Shown here: positions 15,953 through 25,166 of the stretch, in pieces
Numbering within the stretch: position 1 is the stretch's first letter
Layout: each line of letters opens with the position of its first letter
Source: Clostridiaceae bacterium
GTDB taxonomy: Bacteria > Bacillota > Clostridia > Saccharofermentanales > Saccharofermentanaceae
Direction: 5' to 3'
DNA: 37,197 nt
Assembly: GCA_012838315.1 (NCBI GenBank)
Contig: DUPM01000099.1
Location: 1-37,197 of the forward strand
Notes under the pieces: model-generated
Database searches by the model: none
Told to the model about the DNA's origin: nothing
The model's input: the letters and a program-made list of their open reading frames with translations, nothing else
Program-made: the position numbers and the translations under genes

Positions 15953-18514
15953 ATGAGCATATTGAGCCAGAATAGTGTCCCTATAGCGGTATTGCTCCTC
16001 ATGTATCCGATTGATATAATGAACACCACTTCACAAACAAACCGACAGAAATATGAATGGAGCAGGATTTTGGATAATACAGATTGTAACGAAAGCGGTG
16101 CGAATTTTACTAGTTCTGAGACTCTTTTGGCGGGCTTGAATCCCGAACAGGCAGAGGCGGTTGCCCATCACTTGGGACCTTTACTAATTTTGGCGGGTGC
16201 AGGATCAGGCAAGACGAGGGTCATCACTTACCGTATTGCACATTTGATTCGTAATCTGGGCGTTCGTCCGTCTTCAATTCTGGCAATTACGTTTACAAAC
16301 AAGGCTGCTGCTGAGATGAAAGAACGTATTCGCAAAATTATCGGTAGCACGGCGGATTACATGTGGGTGGGTACATTTCACTCAATGTTTGCCCGCATTT
16401 TGCGTCGGCATGCTGAGCTTATTGGATACACCGGCCGATATTCAATTATTGATTCAGACGACCAAGTTAAGATCGTCAAAGAAGCAATCAAAGAGATGGA
16501 TTTGAATGACAAAGTTTTCGTGCCGAGGAATGTATTGGGAGAAATCAGCAGGTCCAAGAATGATTTGATATCTGTTGAGGAGTATACAAAGCAAGCCGGC
16601 TCAGACTATAGACTTCAAAAAATCGCTTCTGTTTACCGGCTTTACGCTGAAAAACTCAGGCGAAGTGATTGCATGGATTTTGATGATATCCTCTACTATG
16701 CGGTTGAATTACTGACTAAGCATCCCGATGTTTTGACCTATTATCAAGAGCAGTTTAAGTATATTCTGGTTGATGAGTATCAAGATACCAATCATGCACA
16801 GTACAAGCTCATTTTGATGCTGGCGAAGCGCTACCGGAATCTTTGTGTTGTGGGTGACGATGATCAATCAATATATGCTTTTCGCGGTGCGAATATTCGA
16901 AATATATTGGATTTTGAAAAAGATTTTAAGGATACCAAGGTCATTAAGCTTGAGACAAATTATCGCTCGACACACACTATTCTTCAAGCAGCAAACAGTG
17001 TGATTGCCAATAATACAAAGCGAAAGAGCAAGACGCTTCGTTCAAAGATAGAAAAGGGTGACCAACTGGTTCATTATTCTGCGGAGCATCATGGTGCCGA
17101 AGCTTACTATGTTGTCAATGAGATATCGCGTCTGGTTCGCTCAGGTTACTGCTCTTATGGAGATATTGCCATTCTATATCGTATGAATGCCTTATCGCGT
17201 ACGATTGAGTCGGCTCTCAGGGAGCAAGGCATTCCGTATCGCGTTTATGGCGGGCAGCGTTTTTACGAGCGTAAAGAAATAAAGGACATCATGGCGTACC
17301 TGAGATTAACGCTGACGCCATCCGATGAGTATGCATTTCTGCGTATCATAAATGTGCCGAAGAGGGGAATCGGAGATACCACGGTTGAACGAATTCGGGC
17401 TTTGGCCGCGGAGAACAATACATCGTGTTATGACATTTGCTACAACGTCTTTCGGTATCCCGAACTATCGCGATCGTCTGATCGTTTATTGAGCTTTGTT
17501 GGAATCATTGATGATTTTCGAGAGAGATTGTCGGAGAATGAAATGTCTTTTGCAGATTTCATCGATTATGTTCAGGACAAGTCCGGATTGATTCAGGAGA
17601 TCGTAGATGCCAAGGAGAAGAAAGGTGAGACCGTTGATCGAGTCGAAAATTTGAGAGAGCTTCTGTCGGAAGCAGTCGAATTTGAGCAACGTCGGAAAAA
17701 CATGCCGGATATTCCGCCTGAAGGCGAAGATGCACTTGCGGAAAGCGGTCTTCTCGAGCAACCGCAAGACCCGGTGTATGCCAAGGATCTCCAAGGAATT
17801 CTTCAAGCGTACTTAGAAAACGCAGCATTATATTCTCAAGGGGATGAAAATGACCCGTCCGAGGATTATGTGCGATTGATGACCATACATAGCGCTAAGG
17901 GGTTGGAATTCAGCGTAGTATTCCTTGTCGGCGCTGAAGATGGCATTTTCCCGAGCTTGCGTTCCATGGAGCGTATGGACGACTTGGAAGAGGAGCGGCG
18001 GCTCATGTATGTCGCGATTACGCGAGCCAAGAAGCGGTTTTCTATCGTAACAGCGAATAGCAGGATGTTGTTCGGACAGACGCAAGCGCTTAAGCCGTCG
18101 AGATTTATTAAAGAAATCGATAAGGCCTGTTTGTCTTGTGTCGGAAACGCACGTCAAGTGTATCAGACACCGTTCTCTTCGTTTGGGTCCGCATCGTCAA
18201 GCGGTTTCACCGGCGGGCAAGGCGGCGGATTCGTTGCCTCTGCCAAGAGCGGCGAGGCGACGAATTCAAAGACCTATTTGGGATCCGTCGTGGCGAGCGC
18301 CACTGAAGCCAAGGCCGCGAAGAATTCTGAAGCTTTTTTGCGTCCGGATGAAGTATCAAGTGGTATGGCTGTCGTTCATCCGAGATTCGGTCGCGGAGTT
18401 GTTCGTCGAATCGAAAGAGTAGCGGGAGACGCTCTGGTTAGCATTGAATTCGGCCAGGGGACGACAAAAAACATGCTTCTAAAGCAGGCACGTTTGCAAA
18501 AACCTAAGCAATAG
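15953..18514 (+). CDS. pcrA: UvrD/PcrA-type superfamily 1 DNA helicase
   Basis: Up to 853 residues of an ATP-dependent 3'-5' helicase for repair and replication-fork processing. Motifs in order are: Q motif GLNPEQ (about 61-66), Walker A GAGSGKT (82-88), DEYQDTN (274-280), GDDDQSIYAFRGA, TNYRST, IHSAKGLEF and YVAITRAKK. A Gly/Ser-rich linker and a C-terminal Tudor-like domain (VHPRFGRGVV onward) complete it, as in PcrA, which uses it to bind RNA polymerase. The start is uncertain: ATG at 15953 and 16019 have poor ribosome sites, whereas TTG at 16070 follows GGAG by 7 bases and would give 814 residues, closer to the family norm. It ends with TAG, the only TAG stop among complete genes here. 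Confidence 0.93.
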   Translation: MSILSQNSVPIAVLLLMYPIDIMNTTSQTNRQKYEWSRILDNTDCNESGANFTSSETLLAGLNPEQAEAVAHHLGPLLILAGAGSGKTRVITYRIAHLIRNLGVRPSSILAITFTNKAAAEMKERIRKIIGSTADYMWVGTFHSMFARILRRHAELIGYTGRYSIIDSDDQVKIVKEAIKEMDLNDKVFVPRNVLGEISRSKNDLISVEEYTKQAGSDYRLQKIASVYRLYAEKLRRSDCMDFDDILYYAVELLTKHPDVLTYYQEQFKYILVDEYQDTNHAQYKLILMLAKRYRNLCVVGDDDQSIYAFRGANIRNILDFEKDFKDTKVIKLETNYRSTHTILQAANSVIANNTKRKSKTLRSKIEKGDQLVHYSAEHHGAEAYYVVNEISRLVRSGYCSYGDIAILYRMNALSRTIESALREQGIPYRVYGGQRFYERKEIKDIMAYLRLTLTPSDEYAFLRIINVPKRGIGDTTVERIRALAAENNTSCYDICYNVFRYPELSRSSDRLLSFVGIIDDFRERLSENEMSFADFIDYVQDKSGLIQEIVDAKEKKGETVDRVENLRELLSEAVEFEQRRKNMPDIPPEGEDALAESGLLEQPQDPVYAKDLQGILQAYLENAALYSQGDENDPSEDYVRLMTIHSAKGLEFSVVFLVGAEDGIFPSLRSMERMDDLEEERRLMYVAITRAKKRFSIVTANSRMLFGQTQALKPSRFIKEIDKACLSCVGNARQVYQTPFSSFGSASSSGFTGGQGGGFVASAKSGEATNSKTYLGSVVASATEAKAAKNSEAFLRPDEVSSGMAVVHPRFGRGVVRRIERVAGDALVSIEFGQGTTKNMLLKQARLQKPKQ

Positions 18515-18527
18515 AGCGTGGCCGAAG

Positions 18528-18536
18528 TGGTATAAT
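18528..18536 (+). promoter_or_regulatory. Possible extended -10 promoter before the dGTPase gene
   Basis: TGGTATAAT gives an extended -10 (TGn plus perfect TATAAT at 18531-18536) with no clear -35. It lies 22 bases before the start codon, so a very short leader would result. It would allow the downstream operon to be expressed apart from pcrA. Confidence 0.35.
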
Positions 18537-18558
18537 CTGTCTATTGGAGGTGATCTTG

Positions 18559-19788
18559 GTGAATTCGACAACGCCGGAGCCAAATTTTTTCTCCGAATAC
18601 GAGCGCCAAATCGGTCCGACAAAGACCGATTACATCGACAATCCAAGAGACCGAGAGCTCTTGACTATGCTTCGCGATGAGCGTGAAAGCAATCTTTCTC
18701 CGTATGCTTTTAAAAGCAAATGTAGCCAAGGGCGTTTGGCAGGTGAAGAAAATTGTCTTATAAGGTCGCCATATGAGCGAGATACGGGTCGTATCATATA
18801 TTCACAAGCGTTTCGTCGGCTGAGGCACAAGACACAGGTCTTTTTTAATCCGAAAAATGACCATATCTGTTCGCGAATTGAGCATGTCATTTATGTCAAT
18901 TATATAGCAACTACCATTGCGAGGGCACTGAATCTAAATATTGACTTGGTTCAGGCGATTTCGCTCGGACATGACATTGGACATTCGCCGTTTGGTCATT
19001 CTGGAGAGAGAGCGCTCAATCAATGCGCCAAAAAATATGATTCATCTTTATTCTTTCATCATGAGATGCAGAGTTTGCGTGTAGCGGATTATTTGGCCGG
19101 CCGAAATAAGGGCTATAAGAATGGTTTGAATCTGACGTTCGAAGTCCGAGATGGCATTGTTTCGCATTGCGGAGAGACTTATAGCGAATATAAACTGACT
19201 CCTAATCGAGATAAGAAGATTGAACAACTGATGTTGTATACACAGCCGGCGGATACTACACCAGCAACATTGGAGGGTTGTGTCGTGCGTATCGCGGACA
19301 AGATTGCATACGTCGGAAGAGATATTGAAGATGCTGCGCGTGCGGGCATTCTTGAGTTTGAGGACATTCCACCGGCGATTCGATCGCGCCTTGGCCAGAA
19401 CAATTCTCAAATTATCAACACCCTTGTAGCAGATATTGTCCATCATAGTCTCAATAAGGATGAGATTATTATGTCTGAGGATGCCGGGGAAGCGATGCAA
19501 GAGCTTCTTAAAGAAAATGTGAATCGAATCTATCGTTCGGAGAAGATTAAGAGATACGAGCAAAGTGTCACCAACACGGTAGAGGCACTTTTTGATGCGC
19601 TGATGGCATCCATCGTGGATCCCGATAAAGCCGAGAAATCCGACAACAGCGTATACAAAGAACTGATTGATTTTGCTCGAATTTTTAAAGATGAAGGGCA
19701 AAGTGACGCACGGATCGTCATGGATTATATTGCAGGCATGACGGATTCTTTTGCGACCAGATGTTATGAGAAAATATATTGGGTATGA
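18559..19788 (+). CDS. dgt: dGTP triphosphohydrolase-like HD-domain protein
   Basis: About 409 residues of the dGTPase-like HD family, which cleaves dNTPs to deoxynucleoside and inorganic triphosphate. Visible are the N-terminal SPYERDTGRIIYSQAFRRL block typical of the family, the RRLRHKTQVF segment, His of RIEHV, the metal-binding His-Asp pair 138-139 in GHDIGHSPFGHSGE, and a later VVRIADKIAY with the fourth metal ligand. GTG at 18559 is chosen because GGAGGTGATC sits 8 bases upstream. Its stop overlaps or abuts the next gene, another HD nucleotidase. The pair suggests deoxynucleotide pool cleansing. True specificity (dGTP or broad dNTP) cannot be read from sequence. Confidence 0.88.
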   Translation: MNSTTPEPNFFSEYERQIGPTKTDYIDNPRDRELLTMLRDERESNLSPYAFKSKCSQGRLAGEENCLIRSPYERDTGRIIYSQAFRRLRHKTQVFFNPKNDHICSRIEHVIYVNYIATTIARALNLNIDLVQAISLGHDIGHSPFGHSGERALNQCAKKYDSSLFFHHEMQSLRVADYLAGRNKGYKNGLNLTFEVRDGIVSHCGETYSEYKLTPNRDKKIEQLMLYTQPADTTPATLEGCVVRIADKIAYVGRDIEDAARAGILEFEDIPPAIRSRLGQNNSQIINTLVADIVHHSLNKDEIIMSEDAGEAMQELLKENVNRIYRSEKIKRYEQSVTNTVEALFDALMASIVDPDKAEKSDNSVYKELIDFARIFKDEGQSDARIVMDYIAGMTDSFATRCYEKIYWV

Positions 19789-19796
19789 GGTCAAAT

Positions 19797-20444
19797 ATGG
19801 ACGTTCAGGACAATAAATCAGCATATGATAAGCAACATTCATTTTTTGCCATGATTGATCGCATGCAATATATCAATCGATGGGGATTAATGCGCAACAA
19901 TCGCACCGAAAATCTCAAAGAGCACAGTATGGATGTTGCGGTTGTCGCGCATGCTTTAGCGACGATTCGAAAGACTTATTTTCCCAAGCAACAGCCGTAC
20001 ATTGATCCATTACAGGTGATGGGTATCGCACTATTTCATGATGCTTCAGAAATTATCACCGGGGATCTTCCGACGCCGATTAAATATCGAAATGAAGAAA
20101 TCCGAGAGGCATATAAAAAAGTAGAGAACCAGGCCTCTCTCACGTTATTGGGATTACTTCCGGAACCGATGCGAAAAGAATACGCTTCATTTTTTTGTAA
20201 CGAGCAAGATGATTGCATAAATATTGAGACACATAAAATCGTTAAAGCGGCAGATCGAATCTGCGCATACATAAAGTGTATCTCTGAAGAGATGACGGGG
20301 AACAAGGAATTTTTATCGGCAAAAGAAACGGTCATTCAATCAATTGAACGCATTGAACTTCCTGAAGTTGCCTATTTTATGAAGCACTTTTTACCTGCTT
20401 ACGGAAAATCTTTGGATGATATTACGGATGTGAGCAATGATTAA
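19797..20444 (+). CDS. YfbR-like HD-domain 5'-deoxynucleotidase
   Basis: A 215-residue HD hydrolase resembling E. coli YfbR, which dephosphorylates deoxynucleoside 5'-monophosphates. Visible: RWGLMRNNRTENLKEHSMDV, with the Arg and His43 metal ligand; FHDASEIITGDLPTPIKY, with the His81-Asp82 pair and the Glu/Asp/Thr-Pro stretch specific to this family; and KAADRICAYIK, with the last metal-binding Asp. ATG at 19797 follows GAGG by 6 bases; an ATG at 19785 overlaps the previous stop but lacks a site. It overlaps the following gene by 8 bases. With the upstream dGTPase-like enzyme it could clear both tri- and monophosphates, an inference from adjacency. Confidence 0.87.
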   Translation: MDVQDNKSAYDKQHSFFAMIDRMQYINRWGLMRNNRTENLKEHSMDVAVVAHALATIRKTYFPKQQPYIDPLQVMGIALFHDASEIITGDLPTPIKYRNEEIREAYKKVENQASLTLLGLLPEPMRKEYASFFCNEQDDCINIETHKIVKAADRICAYIKCISEEMTGNKEFLSAKETVIQSIERIELPEVAYFMKHFLPAYGKSLDDITDVSND

Positions 20445-22998
20445 GACGAAGCGTGGAAACAAGCGATATCTCTATATTGCTGTCTTTATTGCGGTGATTG
20501 GGCTGGCTTTGTTATTGCTCGAAGCGGTTATGCTGTTTAGACCAACAAAATCAACAGAAGTGACTGAAGAAGTCAGACAAATTGTTGAAAGAACCGAGTA
20601 TGTTTTAGGCATGGACGGGACGGCGGGTGTCTTTTTGAGTGAGCTTTCAGACGGTACACTCTCTGTGTCTGATTTTGTGCGAATGCAATTGACGTCATCG
20701 TCATACCTCTTGAAAAACCGAGATGATGATGCCTTTTCAAGGGATCTCTCGTATATAGCATATGGTCAAATTGATAGCGCGCCGAGTATCGAGGCAAAAC
20801 TTTTGGGGACGTCTCGCAATCTTGTAATTGAGCAAGTAATCACTAAATTAAAGCCTCGATACATACCGCAAAAGGGCTTTTCGGAAGAGAAAGCGACCTT
20901 TTTGAAAGACTATGAAGTCACATCGCCGCTTCAGAACGAAGAGGGTTTTGCGTTCGGCATTCGTCGTGTTTCGGGAACAATTACAATGACTGGTGATCAA
21001 GCCAGAACAGACTTTTATGTCGATAATACGCTTCGAGTCGGTGCACTGGAGATAGAAAGCGATAAAGACGGCAACCAATCTTTTACGATGACTTGGGATG
21101 CCAGGGAAGAGATTCCGGGGCAGCATAATGTGAAAGTTTTGTTCCGTACCTCTGATGGCCGCGGTGTCGTTGTTACGGGCGGTGAATTAATTGTTCCTGA
21201 TTTCCTGGGTGTGCCCAATCGCTCGGTACGTACAGGTGCGATTTTTGAGGGAGCGGATCGCGCATGGTTTGAGATGGATGCCGGTGATACGAATGCATAT
21301 ATCAATTTTGTTGCGATGTCTGACGATATCAAAGTAACGCTTTATGATATATACGGCAATAAAATCGGATCCAACGATGCACACAATTCGCCTTACGAGA
21401 CACTGAGAGGCGTTCGGCAATCGGTTGCCGTAGAGCAACTGCTTGGCACTGTTATCGACCCGAGAAACACATTTTACTTTTGTGTCGAACGTAGCCCGGA
21501 TGTTCAAACTGCTTTAGTGGACATTGGATTCACAATAATCACGTCTCGAGATGTTGCAGTCAATGCGGCTGGAGAATATTTGGCTGTGCTTGATGATGTT
21601 GGACAGGTGCCGGTGAATCCATACGCGGATATTACACAGATTCCGCCTGAAGAAGTGGCTTGCAAAGATGCGTTGGATCAAGAACTCAAATTTTTGTATC
21701 AGGACTTGAGATTTTTACCAATTAATGGCTTTTTGGCCGAGATGACTCTCGTCGATCCAAAGAATAATACTAACATACCAATTTATCCGATATTTGACTC
21801 GGCAACCAGAGATTATGCATATGTGTCTTCCGGGGACATAGAAGAGATTCAGCCAATGGTGACAACAGTGGAGGGTTACGCTTCGGAATATAGAATTATT
21901 AATCTCGGAAGCGGCCTCCCTAAGCCCATGGAAAACGACATGTTACAGCTTAACACGTCCCGCAATGTCGTTGTTGTTTCGATTGAAGATTTTGACGGAA
22001 GAACAAGTGAATATCGTATCTTTATTTTATGCGGTGAGGATATAGAGGGTTACGATCGAGAAGTGCTTAATCTGTTTCCGTCATCCTATAGAGACGGGAT
22101 TTGGTTGCTTCATAATTTGCGCCCTTCATATCATTTCGTTCCGTTTCGCCCGGAATTGGATTGGGCGATATTGGTAGATAATCAAGACAAAAAGGATAGG
22201 AGTCTTGCAAGCAGTTATTCGCACCCTCAGTGGGTGAAGCCGGACAGTCCGGTTTATGACGGATCGTCATGGAAAGCGGCTAAGCGTGAGGTGGTCACAT
22301 TTTTTCTTGATCCGAGGAATTTCCTTAATCCGATGAATGTGTTTCAATTTGAAAAGTTATCTTTTGATTCTTCGATTCATTCGGTTGACGGAATCGGGGA
22401 GATGGTGCGTGATTCGTTTTTGGAAAGTGATTCTTTGGATTACGCTTCAATTCTTTACGAAGCCGGTAAGAATGCCAATGTGTCGCCCTATTTTTTAGCG
22501 AGCCGTATTTTACAAGAAATGGGGCGGAACGGTGAATCGAAACTGGCGCATGGTACGCTTCAAGGTTACGAAGGGTATTATAATTTCTACAATATCGGAT
22601 CGACTCCGGACCCAACTGTCCCGGATGGTGCTCTGATCAACGGTGCGAAGTATGCTCAATGGGGAAGGAGACCTGACGAAAAAGAGTTGACGGACGAAGA
22701 ACTTGCGCTATTACTTCCCTGGACATCACCGGAGCTTGCCATCAGGGGGGGCGCGCTTTGGATTGCGTCCGGGTATATTAATTTTGGTCAAGACACGGTA
22801 TATTTTCAGAAGTTTGATGTTATTGATAACGAAGACGGTCTTTATTTGCACCAGTATGCGCAGAATATATCGATGCCATTTACAGAGAGTCAGCGATATT
22901 TTAAGGCATATCAGTCTCAAAACATGCTAGATTCAAAATTTGTTTTTATTATTCCTATTTATGAGAATATGCCGCAAAATTATGGCACGTTGCCATAA
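20437..22998 (+). CDS. Membrane-anchored glucosaminidase-like cell-wall protein with cadherin-like domain
   Basis: An 853-residue protein with a short basic N-terminus and one membrane helix (about 11-34), so most of it is extracellular. Residues about 40-410 are beta-rich and unrecognised, with GVVVTGGELIVPDF-type strands. About 430-545 resembles a cadherin-like beta-sandwich. The C-terminal 190 residues match the endo-beta-N-acetylglucosaminidase fold (GH73/LytD-like): ASRILQEMG with probable catalytic Glu694, GYEGYYNFYNIG, PWTSPELAIRGGA and YINFGQDTVYFQKF. It would cleave the glycan strand of peptidoglycan during growth or division. It overlaps yfbR by 8 bases. No dockerin, SLH or sortase signal is seen. 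Domain calls are by eye; catalysis is inferred. Confidence 0.8.
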   Translation: MIKTKRGNKRYLYIAVFIAVIGLALLLLEAVMLFRPTKSTEVTEEVRQIVERTEYVLGMDGTAGVFLSELSDGTLSVSDFVRMQLTSSSYLLKNRDDDAFSRDLSYIAYGQIDSAPSIEAKLLGTSRNLVIEQVITKLKPRYIPQKGFSEEKATFLKDYEVTSPLQNEEGFAFGIRRVSGTITMTGDQARTDFYVDNTLRVGALEIESDKDGNQSFTMTWDAREEIPGQHNVKVLFRTSDGRGVVVTGGELIVPDFLGVPNRSVRTGAIFEGADRAWFEMDAGDTNAYINFVAMSDDIKVTLYDIYGNKIGSNDAHNSPYETLRGVRQSVAVEQLLGTVIDPRNTFYFCVERSPDVQTALVDIGFTIITSRDVAVNAAGEYLAVLDDVGQVPVNPYADITQIPPEEVACKDALDQELKFLYQDLRFLPINGFLAEMTLVDPKNNTNIPIYPIFDSATRDYAYVSSGDIEEIQPMVTTVEGYASEYRIINLGSGLPKPMENDMLQLNTSRNVVVVSIEDFDGRTSEYRIFILCGEDIEGYDREVLNLFPSSYRDGIWLLHNLRPSYHFVPFRPELDWAILVDNQDKKDRSLASSYSHPQWVKPDSPVYDGSSWKAAKREVVTFFLDPRNFLNPMNVFQFEKLSFDSSIHSVDGIGEMVRDSFLESDSLDYASILYEAGKNANVSPYFLASRILQEMGRNGESKLAHGTLQGYEGYYNFYNIGSTPDPTVPDGALINGAKYAQWGRRPDEKELTDEELALLLPWTSPELAIRGGALWIASGYINFGQDTVYFQKFDVIDNEDGLYLHQYAQNISMPFTESQRYFKAYQSQNMLDSKFVFIIPIYENMPQNYGTLP

Positions 22999-23002
22999 TG
23001 GA

Positions 23003-23032
23003 TTGAATAACGCACTTCTTGACGTGTATAAT
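23003..23032 (+). promoter_or_regulatory. Possible promoter of the cohesin-like gene
   Basis: TTGAAT (23003-23008), an 18-base spacer and TATAAT (23027-23032), 34 bases before the ATG. A perfect 9-bp hairpin (22979-22999) that includes the previous stop codon lies just upstream, without a T-run. Confidence 0.45.
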
Positions 23033-23066
23033 TGTTGGGTGAATCTGAGTTTGAAAGGAGCAAGGC

Positions 23067-24557
23067 ATGAGCAGTAATCGTCGCATTCATATATTTATAG
23101 CGCTACTCGCTTGTGTCATCGCTATTATTCCGTTCTCGTTTCGATCGACTGTTAGCGCAGATGATTCTTTAACCATCAATTTATCGTCCGGAGCGTCACA
23201 AGTGAAACCCGGAGATTCGATTTCAATTGATGTTTCTTTTGATAAATTCCCTCGCTTAACGCGCTTTGGCCCCATAGAAATTCAATTTGATACCAGCAGT
23301 GTCTCTTACACCGGCATGACAATTTCCGCTTCATTACCTTCGACGTTTACGGTGCAAAGTAGCGAAACGTCCGGGGTGGTTGTAGTGTCCGGTATCGATA
23401 ACGATGTTGAAGCACTTATTCAAGCAAACAAGCAGTTGCCGACTACCGACGAAGAGGGACAGCCGATTGAACCGCCCGAAGATCCTTCGATGATGAGCTC
23501 TGAAGCGGTGGCTGTTTGCACACTTAGTTTTGTAGTACTAGATACTGCGAAATCCGAGGCCCGCTTTTGGCTCAGTAATGCATCGGGGTTCAAAAATAGT
23601 TCTGACTTGGCGGTGACGACAACACTTGGAAGTTTTGTCGCCGTGTCAGTTGATACACCCGACTCATCAGATGCGTCGTTGGCGTCTCTTGATCTTGACA
23701 CCGGAAGTTTGGAGCCGCAATTTTCACCGACAACATACGATTACCGTGTTTCGGTGCCTCGGAGCATTACGAACGTCGTCGTATCGGCAGTGCCATACGA
23801 CAACAAGTCTGAAGTCATCGTAAGTGGCGAAAATAATCTTATTGTAGGCGAGAATCAAATCAGAATTACCGTCGTGGCACAAAATGTCGTTTCGACCCAA
23901 GAGTACCGCATTACGGTGGTCAGAGAAGAGAGTTATATTCCGCAAGGTGCGTCAATAAATGATCCGGATGGGCAGACATATTTATTCGCGGACATTCCGG
24001 ATACACTGGTTATTCCATCGGAGTTTTACCCTGATACCATTCGAATCGGTCAGTATGAACTCCCTGCTTTTTATATGGAAGGTCTTAGGGAAGTCTTGCT
24101 ATATTTGCAACACCCAGAAGGAGCAGTTGGCTTGTATGCGTATTCACCGAATACCGGCACGTTGACTGCATTTGATCCACAGAAATCATTTTTCAGGGCC
24201 TCAATGTTGTTTTCGATACAGACGGTTACGGATGCAAGCATAGTTCCGGACGGATTTGTGCCGGTAAATTTCAATTTCAATGGTAGAAGCGTTCAAGGCT
24301 ATGAATCAGAAGATGGTAAGACGCGAATACTCTATTTATCAGACGATGCCGGTAGCAACCGATTCTACGTCGTCGTTGCAAAGACGAGCGAGATATATCC
24401 TTATATTGCTCGCCCTGAACCGCCGACCAGTGTCTACTTAATCCTATTTGTCGTTTTTCTATGTTTGTCGATTGTTGAAGCGGCGATGATTGCGATTATT
24501 ATTTTCCAACTACGGAGAAGACGAGCCATTGTTACACCCAGAGTTCGCCGCGTGTAA
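23067..24557 (+). CDS. Cohesin-like and cadherin-like extracellular membrane protein
   Basis: A 496-residue surface protein. A signal peptide (1 to about 31, cleavage after VSA) is followed by a domain at about 34-190 resembling cohesin or the related carbohydrate-binding fold (VKPGDSISIDVSFD, then IEIQFDTSSVSYTG). A cadherin-like beta-sandwich spans about 200-290 (ASLASLDLDTGSLEPQFSP, then EYRITVVRE). About 160 unrecognised residues, a C-terminal membrane helix (about 454-478) and a short arginine-rich cytoplasmic tail complete it. Cohesins usually bind dockerins on glycoside hydrolases, but no dockerin is present here, so the partner is unknown. AAAGGAGCAAGGC precedes the ATG. Its neighbour upstream has the same cadherin-like fold, suggesting joint work at the cell surface. 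Confidence 0.78.
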   Translation: MSSNRRIHIFIALLACVIAIIPFSFRSTVSADDSLTINLSSGASQVKPGDSISIDVSFDKFPRLTRFGPIEIQFDTSSVSYTGMTISASLPSTFTVQSSETSGVVVVSGIDNDVEALIQANKQLPTTDEEGQPIEPPEDPSMMSSEAVAVCTLSFVVLDTAKSEARFWLSNASGFKNSSDLAVTTTLGSFVAVSVDTPDSSDASLASLDLDTGSLEPQFSPTTYDYRVSVPRSITNVVVSAVPYDNKSEVIVSGENNLIVGENQIRITVVAQNVVSTQEYRITVVREESYIPQGASINDPDGQTYLFADIPDTLVIPSEFYPDTIRIGQYELPAFYMEGLREVLLYLQHPEGAVGLYAYSPNTGTLTAFDPQKSFFRASMLFSIQTVTDASIVPDGFVPVNFNFNGRSVQGYESEDGKTRILYLSDDAGSNRFYVVVAKTSEIYPYIARPEPPTSVYLILFVVFLCLSIVEAAMIAIIIFQLRRRRAIVTPRVRRV

Positions 24558-24590
24558 CATATATCACAAATATATTCAGAGGAGTTTGCA

Positions 24591-25166
24591 ATGACAAAAA
24601 ATGGTTCGCTGACCCAATCCGGCAATAGTGAGAATCCGCACTCACGTATTCGAGAGATCATTCTTTATATCTTCTTTGGTGGTTTGACGACACTTGTCAA
24701 TTTAATTACGTATCGATCATTAAGTTATATAGCCGGAGGACCGGCTATGGCCATCTCCATATTTGTTGTTATTAATGTAATTTCGTGGACAGTGGCAGTG
24801 ACTTTTGCCTACATCGTGAATCGAGTTTTTGTGTTCAAGTCCTCCGGTAATCCATTTCGCGAATTGGTATCATTCGTTGCTGCGAGAATAGTCACTCTTA
24901 TTGCTTTTGAAATCGGATTATCGGTGCTAATGGTTGTCATTTTGGAACGTGGCTTTGATATTCCCAAGCAGACTGAATTACTGAATTTTTTCGGCTTTAG
25001 TATATCGTGGGTCGATCTAATAAAAATAGGTGTACAAGTCTGCGTCGTTATCGCTAATTATTTATTCAGTAAAATATTCATTTTCAAGAAAGTCGCTGTC
25101 TCAGATACGAGCAGTGAAGTGATTGATACACAGAAGGAGGCCGATTCGATTGGCGCTTCAAAATAA
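24591..25166 (+). CDS. GtrA family membrane protein
   Basis: A 191-residue protein with four predicted helices (about 22-42, 52-78, 94-117 and 141-162), the standard GtrA topology. Typical motifs are YIFFGGLTTLVNLITY at the start of the first helix, FAYIVNRVFVFKS after the second, and NYLFSKIFIFKK after the fourth. GtrA proteins help move undecaprenyl-phosphate-linked sugars across the membrane or assist wall polysaccharide glycosylation. Position next to two envelope proteins fits that. A 20-residue polar N-terminus precedes the first helix. GAGGAG sits before the ATG. The last 17 bases overlap folC. Confidence 0.88.
   Translation: MTKNGSLTQSGNSENPHSRIREIILYIFFGGLTTLVNLITYRSLSYIAGGPAMAISIFVVINVISWTVAVTFAYIVNRVFVFKSSGNPFRELVSFVAARIVTLIAFEIGLSVLMVVILERGFDIPKQTELLNFFGFSISWVDLIKIGVQVCVVIANYLFSKIFIFKKVAVSDTSSEVIDTQKEADSIGASK

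Noticed and set aside
19048-19842. 264-residue antisense ORF
   Set aside because: It is the shadow of the dGTPase-like gene, which has clear family motifs. The antisense protein has no recognisable domain and a composition typical of a reverse-frame artefact.
18559-20444. Antiphage defence island built on dGTPase
   Set aside because: Neighbours are housekeeping and envelope genes, there is no toxin, sensor or mobile-element context, and both HD families have ordinary metabolic roles.
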